From contig DATGTE010000023.1 of the NCBI GenBank assembly GCA_035301985.1, positions 1 to 64,000 on the forward strand: a stretch of DNA of 64,000 nucleotides, given 5' to 3'. Of this stretch, positions 34,209 through 43,888 are shown piece after piece. The notes beneath the pieces were generated by a model that searched no databases, was not told where the DNA came from, and was given only the letters and a program-made list of their open reading frames with translations. The position numbers and the translations under genes are program-made. Within the stretch, counting starts at the first letter, position 1. The number at the start of each line of letters is the position of its first letter. Source of the stretch: DASUXY01 sp035301985. Its GTDB lineage: Bacteria > Bacillota > Bacilli > Bacillales > Amphibacillaceae.

Positions 34209-35306
34209 TTATAAAGACTTTTCAAATTCCTTTAACTCATCACGTGTTTGTGGAACATCGACATCACCGTCGATGATTTTTTCTTTCCATTCTTCAATAG
34301 CTTCCATCATATCATCTGTCATCGCTTCCTCATTGGTTGTTGATACACCAACACCGTCATCAGCTACACCAAACTCAAGAATTTCACCGCCTGGAAATTC
34401 TCCTTCCATCCCTTCATTACTCACTTGTTGAACGGCATTATCTACGCGTTTGATCATTGACGTTAGTGTAACATTATGGTCGCCAATTTCGCCTTCATCA
34501 TGTTGGTCGCGGTCAACACCGATGACCCATACTTCACGGTCAGGGTCGTTGTTTTTAATGTCTTTTGCCTGGGCAAACACACCATTTCCTGTTCCACCTG
34601 ATGCATGATAAATAATATCAACATCATCGTTATACATATTCGTAGCGATGAGTTTTCCATCGTCAGCTGCATCAAACGCCCCTGCATACTGGACTTGCAC
34701 TTCTATATCTGGATTTACAGACTTCGCACCTGCGATGAATCCTGCTTCGAATTTATTGATTAAATCGGAATCAATCCCACCGACGAATCCCACTTTGTCT
34801 GTTTTTGTTTTCATAGCTGCAGCAACTCCGACTAAAAAAGAACCTTCATGGTCGGCAAACGTAATGCTTGCAACGTTCGGTGCATCGACCACAGAGTCGA
34901 CGATTGCAAAATCGGTATCGGGATATTGTTCGGCTACTTCAAGAATGGCATCTTCTAATTTATAACCGATTCCGAGAATGAGATGATAATCACTTTTTAC
35001 AAGACGTGTCAAGTTTGGCATGTAATCTGCATCATCATTCGACTGTGCGTAATCAAATCCTGTTCCTTTATCCAAGTCATGTTCTTTACCCCATTCTTGT
35101 AAACCTTCCCATGCCGATTGGTTAAATGATTTGTCATCTACACCACCGACATCCGTTACCATAGCTACTGAATATTGAGTGTCTTCTCCATCTTTATTCG
35201 CATCGGTATCCTTCTTCGTGTCCTCATCACTTCCACCACAAGCCGCTAGTAACACCGCCAAACTGATGAACAATACAAAAGCGATGAACCGTTGATAATT
35301 TTTCAA
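34209..35306 (-). CDS. nupN: BMP family nucleoside-binding lipoprotein NupN
   Basis: A 365-residue substrate-binding lipoprotein with a signal ending in LLAAC. An acidic linker of about 20 residues precedes the BMP domain, which shows DVGGVDDKSFNQSAWEGL (about 58-75), GFVGGIDSDLINKFEAGF (about 175) and YHASGGTGNGVF (about 235). It captures nucleosides outside the membrane for NupOPQ. The start is TTG 35306, preceded by AAGGAGGG; the ATG further upstream has no binding site. The GntR gene upstream may regulate it. Confidence 0.93.
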   Translation of the reverse strand: MKNYQRFIAFVLFISLAVLLAACGGSDEDTKKDTDANKDGEDTQYSVAMVTDVGGVDDKSFNQSAWEGLQEWGKEHDLDKGTGFDYAQSNDDADYMPNLTRLVKSDYHLILGIGYKLEDAILEVAEQYPDTDFAIVDSVVDAPNVASITFADHEGSFLVGVAAAMKTKTDKVGFVGGIDSDLINKFEAGFIAGAKSVNPDIEVQVQYAGAFDAADDGKLIATNMYNDDVDIIYHASGGTGNGVFAQAKDIKNNDPDREVWVIGVDRDQHDEGEIGDHNVTLTSMIKRVDNAVQQVSNEGMEGEFPGGEILEFGVADDGVGVSTTNEEAMTDDMMEAIEEWKEKIIDGDVDVPQTRDELKEFEKSL

Positions 35307-35446
35307 TTGTTGACCCTCCTTAAAAATATACCCGTCAATTTTACATGAATATATGCAAATCATTCCACGCGATTCGTGCTCACCACCTCCCCAAATAAAC
35401 TAAAAATGGATATTTATAAGTGTCTCGACAATGAAGTAGATGATTT

Positions 35447-36178
35447 TTAAACTCTTCTTCGCAACACATGGAAGCTGAAAACATCGGAACGGAAATAGTT
35501 TGCTGAGTACAACACCGGTTCATCATCTTCTGTATAATGCATTTGTTTTAATAATAGTAAAGCTTGACCCGGCTCAGTATTTAAAATTGTAAAAATACGA
35601 TCATCGGGACGATAACTAATCGGCTTAATTTGTGTTACAGCATATGTAATGCGTCGTCCCATATGACCTTCCATTCGTTTAAATAATGATTCTTCTGTAT
35701 ATGCGTACTTTGGAGGAAAGATTCCTTTCGGTAGCTTATCGATACAAAAAACAACGGGCTCTTCATCTGCAGTTCGCACACGTTCAATTTTTATGAGTGT
35801 ATCTATTTGAGGTGAGGCGAATTTCTCCCGTTCATCCGCTGTTAAAGAAACGTGATCGATTGATAAAATGTGTGAACCCGGTGTTTTATTTGCTTCTTTA
35901 ATCATATCTGTCACACTCGTCAGTTGCTCGATGCCTGATGTGAACAGTGGTTTTCGATTAATAAACGTCCCTACCCCATGACGTCTTTTGATTACATTTT
36001 CCTCTTCCAAAATACGTAATGCTTCCCTCAATGTCGCTCGAGAAACACCTAACTGTTTGGATAGTTGAAATTCAGATGGTAATTTTTCATTTTCCTCATA
36101 TTTCCCAGACTCAATATCTTGTTTAATCTGATCAATCACTTGTAAGTATAAATGACGTGAATCGGTTTTGATCTTCAT
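35447..36178 (-). CDS. ymfC: GntR/HutC family transcriptional regulator
   Basis: A 243-residue repressor with a winged helix at residues about 8-70 (KLPSEFQLSKQLGVSRATLREAL) and a C-terminal UbiC/HutC ligand-binding domain (about 90-240). In Bacilli this YmfC-type gene lies between spoIIIE and the BMP-family transporter, so it probably senses a transporter-related ligand and controls these genes; this is inferred from position. ATG follows GGGGAGGCACATC. Confidence 0.9.
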   Translation of the reverse strand: MKIKTDSRHLYLQVIDQIKQDIESGKYEENEKLPSEFQLSKQLGVSRATLREALRILEEENVIKRRHGVGTFINRKPLFTSGIEQLTSVTDMIKEANKTPGSHILSIDHVSLTADEREKFASPQIDTLIKIERVRTADEEPVVFCIDKLPKGIFPPKYAYTEESLFKRMEGHMGRRITYAVTQIKPISYRPDDRIFTILNTEPGQALLLLKQMHYTEDDEPVLYSANYFRSDVFSFHVLRRRV

Positions 36179-36218
36179 GATGTGCCTCCCCTCTATATCA
36201 ATTGAAACCTATAAGAGA

Positions 36219-36230
36219 TCAGACATCTGA
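36219..36230. promoter_or_regulatory. Candidate operator upstream of ymfC
   Basis: TCAGACATCTGA is a 5-bp inverted repeat with a 2-bp centre, lying 41 bp upstream of the ymfC start. It could bind the GntR-type regulator itself. I found no second copy before nupN, so the call is weak. Confidence 0.25.
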
Positions 36231-36451
36231 CGTATGACTATTTACACCATCATAAATATATCATTTATTTCGATATAAATAAACTGCTATCTAATCAACC
36301 CGAAATTGGACGGCAAATAAGAGACTGCGAAGTTTATTCTAGCAAAATGGACGGTGTCAGCTTCAGAGCTAAACCTTGGGAATCAAATAGTCTCATACTT
36401 TTGAAGAGTTGTCTGATCAATAAACAAGAATGATCCTTTTGGCCATGATAT
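36231..36451. other. Intergenic region between spoIIIE and ymfC
   Basis: AT-rich DNA with the short dyad ATTTATTT..AAATAAA near 36260-36281 and no gene that I can support. Confidence 0.4.
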
Positions 36452-36480
36452 AAAAAGACAGTAAGGTATCCCATACTGTC
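36452..36480 (-). terminator. Terminator after spoIIIE
   Basis: GACAGTA (36457-36463) pairs with TACTGTC (36474-36480); TTTTT follows on the minus strand (36452-36456). Confidence 0.8.
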
Positions 36481-36513
36481 CCATAATCAGTAAATATGTC
36501 TCTTTTTGGAGCT

Positions 36514-38811
36514 CTATCCCATGTTGTTTAAGCGATCTTCCTGTTCTTGTACGTCTGATATGAGTACTTTTCTAGGCTTGCTTCCTTCATAAGGACCAAC
36601 GATCCCACGTTCTTCCATCGCATCAATCAACCGGGCCGCGCGATTATATCCTATTCTAAATCGTCTCTGTAACATGGATACACTAGCCTTTTGCATCTCC
36701 GAAACGAGCTTTACAGCGTCATCATAAAATTCGTCATCCACTTCACTATCAATTTCTTCAACTTCTTCGGGTATCATTTCCTCTTGATAAACGACCTCTT
36801 GTTGATCAATACAATGATGGACAACACGCTCAACCTCTTCATCCGATAAAAAGGCACCTTGAACTCGAATTGGTTTAGATAAGCCAACGGGTTGAAACAA
36901 CATATCTCCTCTACCGAGCAACTTTTCGGCTCCACCAGAATCTAAAATCGTTCGAGAATCGGTCTGTGAAGATACACTAAAGGCAATCCGCGAAGGTATG
37001 TTTGCTTTGATCACACCTGTAATGACATCAACGGACGGACGTTGCGTAGCAATAATCAAATGAATCCCGGCTGCACGAGCCATTTGTGCTAATCTCGTAA
37101 TCGCATCTTCTACATCACCCGAAGCAACCATCATTAAGTCAGCCAATTCATCAACAATGACAACGATGTATGGCAAACTAGGTTGCTCCTCATCCTCATC
37201 AGAAGATTGTTGATTTTGATTACGAATGTATTGGTTGTACCCCTCAATATTACGCGTACCACTTTCGGAAAATAAATCGTATCTTCTTTCCATTTCCACT
37301 ACAACCTTTTGTAAGGCACGTGAAGCTTGTTTTGGTTCGGTAACGACAGGAGCAATTAGATGGGGAATTCCATTGTAGACGTTGAGCTCGACCTTTTTAG
37401 GATCAATCATCATCATCTTCACTTCATGGGGTTTCGCCCGCATAAGGATTGATGTAATAATTCCATTGATACAAACACTTTTCCCACTACCTGTCGCCCC
37501 AGCTATTAATAGGTGTGGCATTTTATTTAACTCAGCGACCACAGCCCCACCGGAAATATCGCGTCCTAAAGCGACGATTAGTTTAGAAGTTTGCTGCGTT
37601 GTAATACTATCCAACACTTCGCGAAGAGAAACCATTGCTGTTTCCTTATTCGGCACTTCGATTCCAACCGCTGATTTACCAGGAATAGGCGCTTCAATTC
37701 GGATATCTTTTGCAGCGAGCGCTAAAGCGATATCGTCATGCAAATTAACGATTCGACTTACCTTAACACCAGCAGCCGGCGTTACTTCATACTTCGTCAC
37801 GGCTGGGCCAATATGTACTTTTGTAACTTTCGCTTCTACACCAAAACTATCAAACGTTCGTTCCAATTTACGTGCTGTAGCATGTACAACTGATTTTTCG
37901 TGCTGTTGAGAATTATGCTTCGGTTCGTCCAGCAGCTGGAATGAAGGAAGTTCATATTCTTCATTTCCAGTCGCACTTACAAATGGCGAAGGACTTTGCT
38001 CTTGATGTTTTTGTTCATTCGCTTCGTCGATTTCAAAGTTGTTATCTTTTGAATCGGTCGCTAAAGATACGTCCGTGAAGTCCTGAATGAGCGGGGGATC
38101 ATTTTCCGATTCTGCAACTTCTTCCATCATCTGCGGTGTTGGACTATCAATCTCTTCATCTTTATTTCTTTTTTCCTCGATCATCTCATGCCATTTATCT
38201 TTGAACATTTTAATTATTTCACGTGATTTATGGAGTACTGTTGTAAAAAAGTCGCCTACGGAAAACTCCGTCAAAAAGATAAACCCTACAATCATTGAAA
38301 ATGCGGCAACTATTTTTGCGCCAGCCGTTGAGAATAAATAGTAACAAAACGCAAATAATACTGCTCCTATCATACCCCCACCCATTTGCATCGTCGTTCC
38401 GTGGCCGTTTATATATGCCATGAAATGGTGCCATGTTGCTTGAATAATCGATACTTCTTCGGCCGAAAGTAGTAAATGTTCAAATGTTTGAATGTGTGTC
38501 ATCAATATGATACCGACGAGGAAAATGTATAAGCCAACCATTTTACGATGTAAAAAATCAGGATACCGTCTTTTTACCATTAAAATAATTCCAGTAACTA
38601 ACAAAAATATGGACGCTATAAAGTACCATATACCGAAAAAGAACTTAAATATATGCTCTAGCCCACCTGGAATGGCACCATCACTAATCATGCTTGCACC
38701 ACTTCCGAAGATCGCTAAAAAGATAAACAATAAGCCAAGTAATTCAATTTTTAATTTTTGTTTCAATTTATGTTTACGATTCCGTTTCCGTTTCTTTTTC
38801 CTTTTTGCCAT
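36514..38811 (-). CDS. spoIIIE: DNA translocase SpoIIIE (FtsK family)
   Basis: A 765-residue motor that pumps the chromosome into the forespore and clears DNA from closing septa. After a very basic start (KRKKKRKRNRKHK) there are four transmembrane helices (about 25-190), a variable acidic linker (about 215-300), then the alpha-beta motor with Walker A GATGSGKS (about 438-445) and Walker B IVVIVDELADLM (about 540). The C-terminal gamma winged helix (about 690-755) reads DNA orientation sequences. ATG 38811 or 38814 both fit the AGTGGTGAG site. Length is close to the 787 residues of B. subtilis SpoIIIE. Confidence 0.96.
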   Translation of the reverse strand: MAKRKKKRKRNRKHKLKQKLKIELLGLLFIFLAIFGSGASMISDGAIPGGLEHIFKFFFGIWYFIASIFLLVTGIILMVKRRYPDFLHRKMVGLYIFLVGIILMTHIQTFEHLLLSAEEVSIIQATWHHFMAYINGHGTTMQMGGGMIGAVLFAFCYYLFSTAGAKIVAAFSMIVGFIFLTEFSVGDFFTTVLHKSREIIKMFKDKWHEMIEEKRNKDEEIDSPTPQMMEEVAESENDPPLIQDFTDVSLATDSKDNNFEIDEANEQKHQEQSPSPFVSATGNEEYELPSFQLLDEPKHNSQQHEKSVVHATARKLERTFDSFGVEAKVTKVHIGPAVTKYEVTPAAGVKVSRIVNLHDDIALALAAKDIRIEAPIPGKSAVGIEVPNKETAMVSLREVLDSITTQQTSKLIVALGRDISGGAVVAELNKMPHLLIAGATGSGKSVCINGIITSILMRAKPHEVKMMMIDPKKVELNVYNGIPHLIAPVVTEPKQASRALQKVVVEMERRYDLFSESGTRNIEGYNQYIRNQNQQSSDEDEEQPSLPYIVVIVDELADLMMVASGDVEDAITRLAQMARAAGIHLIIATQRPSVDVITGVIKANIPSRIAFSVSSQTDSRTILDSGGAEKLLGRGDMLFQPVGLSKPIRVQGAFLSDEEVERVVHHCIDQQEVVYQEEMIPEEVEEIDSEVDDEFYDDAVKLVSEMQKASVSMLQRRFRIGYNRAARLIDAMEERGIVGPYEGSKPRKVLISDVQEQEDRLNNMG

Positions 38812-38852
38812 CATCTCACCACTTTCGACAAATACGTCGTTTATCTACGATG

Positions 38853-38882
38853 AAACCCTTGCCAACATGCGGGCAAGGGTTC
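38853..38882 (-). terminator. Terminator after ylzJ
   Basis: CCCTTGCC and GGCAAGGG with flanking AA/TT form a 10-bp stem between ylzJ and spoIIIE. The same core sequence occurs in the polC terminator. Confidence 0.75.
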
Positions 38883-38932
38883 TAGTAAGTCGACTCTATT
38901 ATACCATAGAAGTGAGGGATGCTTGGATAATT

Positions 38933-39139
38933 TTATTTTAAAACTTCACCAGGTGCAAAATTTCCATTTAAAAAATCATTCGGATCTGTTGACAATAACT
39001 GTAATAATTGGTAAGTGCCATCTGTTTGTTTTTTAACATAACATCGTTTTCCCTTATATTGTACACAATGCCTATTGGTGTAATCGTCTTGAATTTGCGG
39101 AAAAATATCTGTTTCGGATAAAGGGGTATACAAAATCAT
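38933..39139 (-). CDS. ylzJ: YlzJ-like protein
   Basis: A 68-residue soluble protein matching the YlzJ family by its opening MILYTPLSE, its length, and its position after tepA. Function is unknown. Its ATG overlaps the tepA stop codon by four bases, so it is translated by coupling. Confidence 0.85.
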   Translation of the reverse strand: MILYTPLSETDIFPQIQDDYTNRHCVQYKGKRCYVKKQTDGTYQLLQLLSTDPNDFLNGNFAPGEVLK

Positions 39140-39879
39140 TGAATGACCTCCGGTTTATTTTCCTTTTTCTGTTCAATCAATTTATTCATCCTATACATCG
39201 CATCTTCTATTCCGCCGACTTCATCGATCAATCCGAACTCAACAGCATCCTCTCCGACGATATTCGTACCAATGTCCCGTGTTAAATTTCCTTTAGCAAA
39301 CATTAAATCTTTAAACTTCTCTTCTTGAATATTTGAATGCGTGACGACAAATTGAATGACACGTTCTTGCATTTTATCCAAATATTCAAATGTTTGCGGA
39401 ACACCTATGACGAGTCCTGTCAATCGCACAGGATGAATCGTCATCGTCGCAGTTGGAACAATATACGAATAGTCTGCAGACACAGCGATTGGTACACCGA
39501 TGGAGTGTCCACCTCCTAACACAATCGAAACAGTCGGTTTTGAGATTGACGCGATCATTTCGGATAGTGCAAGTCCTGCTTCAACGTCCCCCCCGACTGT
39601 ATTGAGTATAATGACGAGTCCCTCTATTTTAGGGTTTTGCTCGATGGCAATTAATTGGGGAATAATATGTTCATATTTCGTCGTTTTATTTTGGGGTGGT
39701 AATTGAACATGTCCTTCGATTTGTCCGATGATCGATAATACATGGATATTTGAATCAGGGGCTTGTGGAACATTCGTCTGTCCGAGCTGTTGAATTTTTT
39801 GCACTAAAGAAGACGACTTATTTTGTTGGTTGTCCTGTTTCTGTGGATTTGTTTTCGTTTGATCTTGATCCATTTGCAT
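39136..39879 (-). CDS. tepA: TepA, ClpP-class serine protease
   Basis: A 247-residue ClpP-fold protein linked in B. subtilis to protein translocation and to removal of a small acid-soluble spore protein during germination. The nucleophile elbow is GGGHSIG (about 123-129), the histidine is in MTIHPVR (about 149), and an N-terminal 40-residue Gln/Lys-rich tail is probably disordered. The start is ATG 39879 after AAAGGAGTGTGTTC. The gene rnjB, which lies between dapA and tepA in B. subtilis, is absent here. Confidence 0.92.
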   Translation of the reverse strand: MQMDQDQTKTNPQKQDNQQNKSSSLVQKIQQLGQTNVPQAPDSNIHVLSIIGQIEGHVQLPPQNKTTKYEHIIPQLIAIEQNPKIEGLVIILNTVGGDVEAGLALSEMIASISKPTVSIVLGGGHSIGVPIAVSADYSYIVPTATMTIHPVRLTGLVIGVPQTFEYLDKMQERVIQFVVTHSNIQEEKFKDLMFAKGNLTRDIGTNIVGEDAVEFGLIDEVGGIEDAMYRMNKLIEQKKENKPEVIQ

Positions 39880-39946
39880 GAACACACTCCTTTACACCGT
39901 AGTATGTTCGAATGAGACACATTCCATGCGAAAACAGTTCAAAATA

Positions 39947-39977
39947 AAAAGATACCGAAGAGAGAATCGGTATCTTT
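39947..39977 (-). terminator. Terminator after dapA
   Basis: AAAGATACCG pairs with CGGTATCTTT around a 10-base loop, followed by TTTTTATTTT on the minus strand. It ends the asd-dapG-dapA unit. Confidence 0.88.
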
Positions 39978-40007
39978 ATAACGAATCAACGTATACATAT
40001 AACTCCA

Positions 40008-40895
40008 TTAGTTTTCGACAAGTTCAGTCTGTTTCATCAAGTTATGCAATACTGCCGTTTCTTCTTCTGTAAGATCGACCAAAGGTAAACGAACACTACC
40101 TACATTAATTCCTTTAAGACGTAGAGCAGCTTTTACCGGAGCTGGTGAAGGGGCTTGAAACAATCCTTTCATCATTGGTAACAACTGCCGGTGAATGGCT
40201 GCTGCTTTCTGCACATCCCCCGCATCGAATGCCTTGACCATCGCTTGCATATCACTACCGATAATATGTGAAGCGACAGAAACGACTCCGTCTCCACCGA
40301 TTGCCAAAATCGGTAACGCCGAACTATCATCCCCACTATATACCGTAAACTGATCATCTGTTTTCTCAATGATTTCAGCAACTTGATCTAAATCTCCGCT
40401 CGCTTCTTTGACTGAAACGATATTATCCAATTGACTTAACTGGATAATCGTTTCTGCGTCCATCTTTACAGCTGAACGGCTAGGAATATTGTAGAGCATG
40501 ACGGGTAAAGTCGTTTCCATAGCAATCGCTTTAAAATGTTCGTATAAACCGCTTTGGTTCGGCTTATTATAGTACGGGTTTACAAGCATGATGCCATCGA
40601 CACCACAATCTTCAGCTTTTTTCGTCAAGTCGATCGATGCTTTCGTATTGTAACTTCCTGTTCCGGCGATTACGGGGACGCGCTTATTGACAATTTGCAC
40701 AACATGTTTGAATAAGTCTATTTTTTCGTCTTCCGTCAAAGTAGGTGATTCACCTGTTGTACCGGAGACAACGAGCCCATCTGTACCAGTCGCAAGCAAG
40801 TGTTCAACGAGATTCGTCGTTTGTTCCCAATTTATATTTCCCTGTTCGTCAAATGGAGTTACCATAGCTGTTAATACTTTTCCAAAATTCATCAT
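40008..40895 (-). CDS. dapA: 4-hydroxy-tetrahydrodipicolinate synthase DapA
   Basis: A 295-residue TIM-barrel enzyme that condenses pyruvate with aspartate semialdehyde, the branch point to lysine and dipicolinate. Catalytic residues are seen as GTTGE (45-49), Y135 in MLYNIP and the Schiff-base K163 in SVKEASG. ATG 40895 and 40892 are both possible; GGAAAGTG lies upstream. It follows dapG by 14 bp. Confidence 0.97.
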   Translation of the reverse strand: MMNFGKVLTAMVTPFDEQGNINWEQTTNLVEHLLATGTDGLVVSGTTGESPTLTEDEKIDLFKHVVQIVNKRVPVIAGTGSYNTKASIDLTKKAEDCGVDGIMLVNPYYNKPNQSGLYEHFKAIAMETTLPVMLYNIPSRSAVKMDAETIIQLSQLDNIVSVKEASGDLDQVAEIIEKTDDQFTVYSGDDSSALPILAIGGDGVVSVASHIIGSDMQAMVKAFDAGDVQKAAAIHRQLLPMMKGLFQAPSPAPVKAALRLKGINVGSVRLPLVDLTEEETAVLHNLMKQTELVEN

Positions 40896-40909
40896 CGTTC
40901 ACTTTCCTT

Positions 40910-42148
40910 TCAATTGTTAATGAGGAACTTCCTGCCATTACTCAATTCAAACACATCGTGTAAGGCATTAACAGCGGTTTTCAAATCTTTCTCCTGAACG
41001 AGAACCCAAATCGTCGTATGACTATCGGCAGACTGTAATATTTGAACGCCCGCATTCGTTAAAGCTCCCACAATTCTAGATGCTACACCAGGGACGCCTG
41101 TCATTCCTGCCCCTACAGCAGAAACCTTTGCACATTTCTCGGTTACTTCCGGTTGGAAACCGATTGTTTCTAAAATGTGAACAGCTTTTTTTGTTACAGC
41201 TTCAGGCACTGTATAGGCGACCTCCGTTGGTGAAATGTTTATAAAATCAACTGAAATCCCCGCATCAGCCATTGCTTTGAAAACGTCGGATTGCAATCGG
41301 TGCGTTTCAACTTTCGTTTGCACTCTAATTTGTGAAATGGAAGACATATGAGCAATTCCAGTTATTAAACGATCAGCAATGTCCATCTCCCGATTCGGAT
41401 TTCGTGATGTCGTTACTAATGTACCTTTATCCTTAGAGTATGTCGAACGTACGCGCATCGGTATTTTTGCTTGCATCGCAATTTCAACAGCTCGGGGATG
41501 AATCACTTTCGCTCCTTGATAAGCTAAATTACAAATTTCTGTATACGTCACAACATCAAGTGGGCGTGCACTATCAACGACACGTGGATCAGCCGTCATA
41601 ATCCCATTCACATCCGTAAAAACTTCCACGCAATCTGCCTGAACACTTGCACCTATGGCGGCAGCGGTTGTATCGCTGCCGCCTCTACCAATTGTAGTGA
41701 TCTCACCTGTTTCTGTTTGCCCTTGGAACCCTGCGACCACGATTACATCATTCTCTTCAAACTCTTTATAAATTCGATCTGGTTTGACACTTTTAATTTT
41801 GGCTTGATTGTAATCTTCATTGGTCAAAAATCCAGCTTGGGCACCAGTTAATGCAACCGCATCAATATGTTCTTTTTTCAGTTCATTTGATAATACAACT
41901 GCTGATATCGTTTCCCCACACGACATGAGCAAGTCAAGCTCTCTACGCGAAGATTTAGTTGTTGGGAATTGTACGAGATCTAAGAGCGAATCTGTCGCAT
42001 ATGGATCGGGCTTTCTACCAAGTGCCGATACGACGACAATTACTTTATATTGTTTCATTAATGCATCTTTAATATGATCGATTACATAACTTCGATTTTC
42101 TTCGGATTGTACGGATGTTCCACCGAATTTTTGAACTAAAATCTGCAT
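40910..42148 (-). CDS. dapG: Aspartokinase I (DapG)
   Basis: A 412-residue enzyme that phosphorylates aspartate, the first step toward lysine, threonine, methionine and dipicolinate. The kinase domain starts KFGGTSV and contains TTIGRGGSDTTA (about 150-161). Two ACT domains at the C-terminus (about 260-405) give allosteric control, by meso-diaminopimelate in the B. subtilis enzyme. I use ATG 42148 after GAGGTGTGACC. It sits between asd and dapA as in B. subtilis. Confidence 0.95.
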   Translation of the reverse strand: MQILVQKFGGTSVQSEENRSYVIDHIKDALMKQYKVIVVVSALGRKPDPYATDSLLDLVQFPTTKSSRRELDLLMSCGETISAVVLSNELKKEHIDAVALTGAQAGFLTNEDYNQAKIKSVKPDRIYKEFEENDVIVVAGFQGQTETGEITTIGRGGSDTTAAAIGASVQADCVEVFTDVNGIMTADPRVVDSARPLDVVTYTEICNLAYQGAKVIHPRAVEIAMQAKIPMRVRSTYSKDKGTLVTTSRNPNREMDIADRLITGIAHMSSISQIRVQTKVETHRLQSDVFKAMADAGISVDFINISPTEVAYTVPEAVTKKAVHILETIGFQPEVTEKCAKVSAVGAGMTGVPGVASRIVGALTNAGVQILQSADSHTTIWVLVQEKDLKTAVNALHDVFELSNGRKFLINN

Positions 42149-42175
42149 GGTCACACCTCAAATTAGTCATTATGT

Positions 42176-43222
42176 TTATAGCCAATTGTTTTTAACGAGT
42201 CGTTCAGCAATTTGTACGGTATTGAGGGCTGCACCTTTCAAAAGATTATCAGAAACAACCCATAGATGAAAACCATTGTTTACATCAAAGTCTTTTCGTA
42301 CTCTTCCAACAAAAATCGCTTCTTTATTTTCTGCATTCAATGGGGTTGGATAAGTTTGTGTACTCGGATCATCTTCTAATATGACCCCTTCTGCTTCTTC
42401 CAATACATTCCATATATCTTTAACAGAAAGTTGATCTTGATCTACCTCAATATAGACACTTTCTGCATGAGATGTAAAAATAGGTAAACGCACACACGTT
42501 GCTGCAACGGATAAATCTGGTGCATGCATAATTTTTTTCGTTTCATTGATCATCTTTAATTCCTCAAGTGTATAGCCACTTTCATCGAACAAATCGATTT
42601 GTGGTAACGCATTAAAGGCTATTGGATAATGCTTTTTATCGCCTTTTACAGGTAAAATCTCTGCCTGAACCGGTTCTTTGTTTACATGACTTTCGACTTG
42701 TTTTTCAAGTTCTTCATTCGCTACGGTTCCTGCCCCGGATACAGACTGATAAGTGGACACGATGACACGTGATAAACCAAATGCGTCTTGGATTGGTTTT
42801 AGAGCACCGACCATTTGAATGGTTGAGCAGTTTGGATTAGCGATGATGCCTTGATGATTTTGAATATCTGATTCGTTCACTTCTGGAACGACGAGTGGAA
42901 CGTTTTCATCCATTCGATATGCGCTCGTGTTATCGATTACAACTGCTCCTTGTTCAACAGCTTTCGGCACGAGTTTTTTGGAAACTGAACCGCCAGCAGA
43001 GAAAAAAGCGATATCAATATTTGAAAAACTCTCAGGAATTGCTTCTTCAACGGTGACTTCTTCATTTTTAAATGATATTTTTTTCCCTGCGGATCGTTTC
43101 GAAGATAATAGCTTTAAAGTTGCGATTGGAAAGTTCTTTTCCTCCAAAATCCTCAAAATGGTTTGCCCGACTGCGCCTGTTGCACCTACTACAGCTACAT
43201 TGTATGTTGTTTGTTCAACCAA
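42176..43222 (-). CDS. asd: Aspartate-semialdehyde dehydrogenase
   Basis: A 348-residue enzyme that reduces aspartyl phosphate to the semialdehyde used by DapA. The NADP-binding GATGAVGQ is at 13-20, the catalytic cysteine C132 in NPNCSTIQM, and the substrate region QIDLFDESGYT follows. The start is TTG 43222 behind GGGAG. It lies 54 bp after dpaB; in B. subtilis these genes form a mixed housekeeping and sporulation cluster. Confidence 0.96.
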   Translation of the reverse strand: MVEQTTYNVAVVGATGAVGQTILRILEEKNFPIATLKLLSSKRSAGKKISFKNEEVTVEEAIPESFSNIDIAFFSAGGSVSKKLVPKAVEQGAVVIDNTSAYRMDENVPLVVPEVNESDIQNHQGIIANPNCSTIQMVGALKPIQDAFGLSRVIVSTYQSVSGAGTVANEELEKQVESHVNKEPVQAEILPVKGDKKHYPIAFNALPQIDLFDESGYTLEELKMINETKKIMHAPDLSVAATCVRLPIFTSHAESVYIEVDQDQLSVKDIWNVLEEAEGVILEDDPSTQTYPTPLNAENKEAIFVGRVRKDFDVNNGFHLWVVSDNLLKGAALNTVQIAERLVKNNWL

Positions 43223-43276
43223 TGTGAAAACTCCCTTCCCACGTCTTTTTTCAAATGGATTATAATTATTTATCTA

Positions 43277-43888
43277 CTAGTCTTCTATTTTAACATATTT
43301 ATCGCGATGAGGGATAATGACAGGCTGAATTTGTTTAAATTGTAAAGCAAATTCGATTGTTTCTGGTACATATTTCATGTCAGCGACTAAAGAATTGGGC
43401 TTTTTATACGGTTGGTCTTGACCAAAAGGGATAAAATAAATCAACTTACTTGCCATTAACCGCATTAAGTTTACTCCATTTAATCCGAGAGCATCATTTG
43501 TCGATATTCCAACAACGACTGGTCTTTGATTGCGCATCGTTGCTTTTGCGGCCATAAGAGGTGGAGAATCAGTTAACGCATTGGCCAATTTGCTCATTGA
43601 ATTACCAGTCAATGGGGCAATGACCATGATATCTAACGGATGTTTTGGGCCTAAAGGCTCTGCCTCGGGCATCGTTGCAATAACACGTTTTCCGGTAATC
43701 GTTTCAATTTTTTCAATATGCTCTTCAGCTTTACCGAATTTCGTATTTGTATTGCGAACCGTGTATGACACAATGGGGATCACATCGGCTTTTAAATCAA
43801 CTAGACGCTTGAGTTGAGGATAAACATCTCCATAGGTACAATGGGACCCTGTTAAACCAAAACCAATTCGTTTCCCTTCTAAGCTCAT
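43277..43888 (-). CDS. dpaB: Dipicolinate synthase subunit B
   Basis: A 203-residue flavoprotein-like subunit (SpoVFB). It resembles the flavin-dependent decarboxylase fold, with GFGLTGSHC near the N-terminus and MVIAPLTGNSMSKLAN in the middle. With DpaA it makes dipicolinic acid for the spore core in the mother cell. Its ATG overlaps the dpaA stop by four bases. Confidence 0.95.
   Translation of the reverse strand: MSLEGKRIGFGLTGSHCTYGDVYPQLKRLVDLKADVIPIVSYTVRNTNTKFGKAEEHIEKIETITGKRVIATMPEAEPLGPKHPLDIMVIAPLTGNSMSKLANALTDSPPLMAAKATMRNQRPVVVGISTNDALGLNGVNLMRLMASKLIYFIPFGQDQPYKKPNSLVADMKYVPETIEFALQFKQIQPVIIPHRDKYVKIED

Noticed and set aside
35340..35395. Possible leader peptide (GGGGAGG then a short GTG frame) before nupN
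   Set aside because: The spacing between site and start is too short and there is no associated attenuator hairpin.
37382..37909. 175-codon frame opposite spoIIIE
   Set aside because: A shadow of the strongly conserved spoIIIE motor region, without a ribosome site or protein-like composition.
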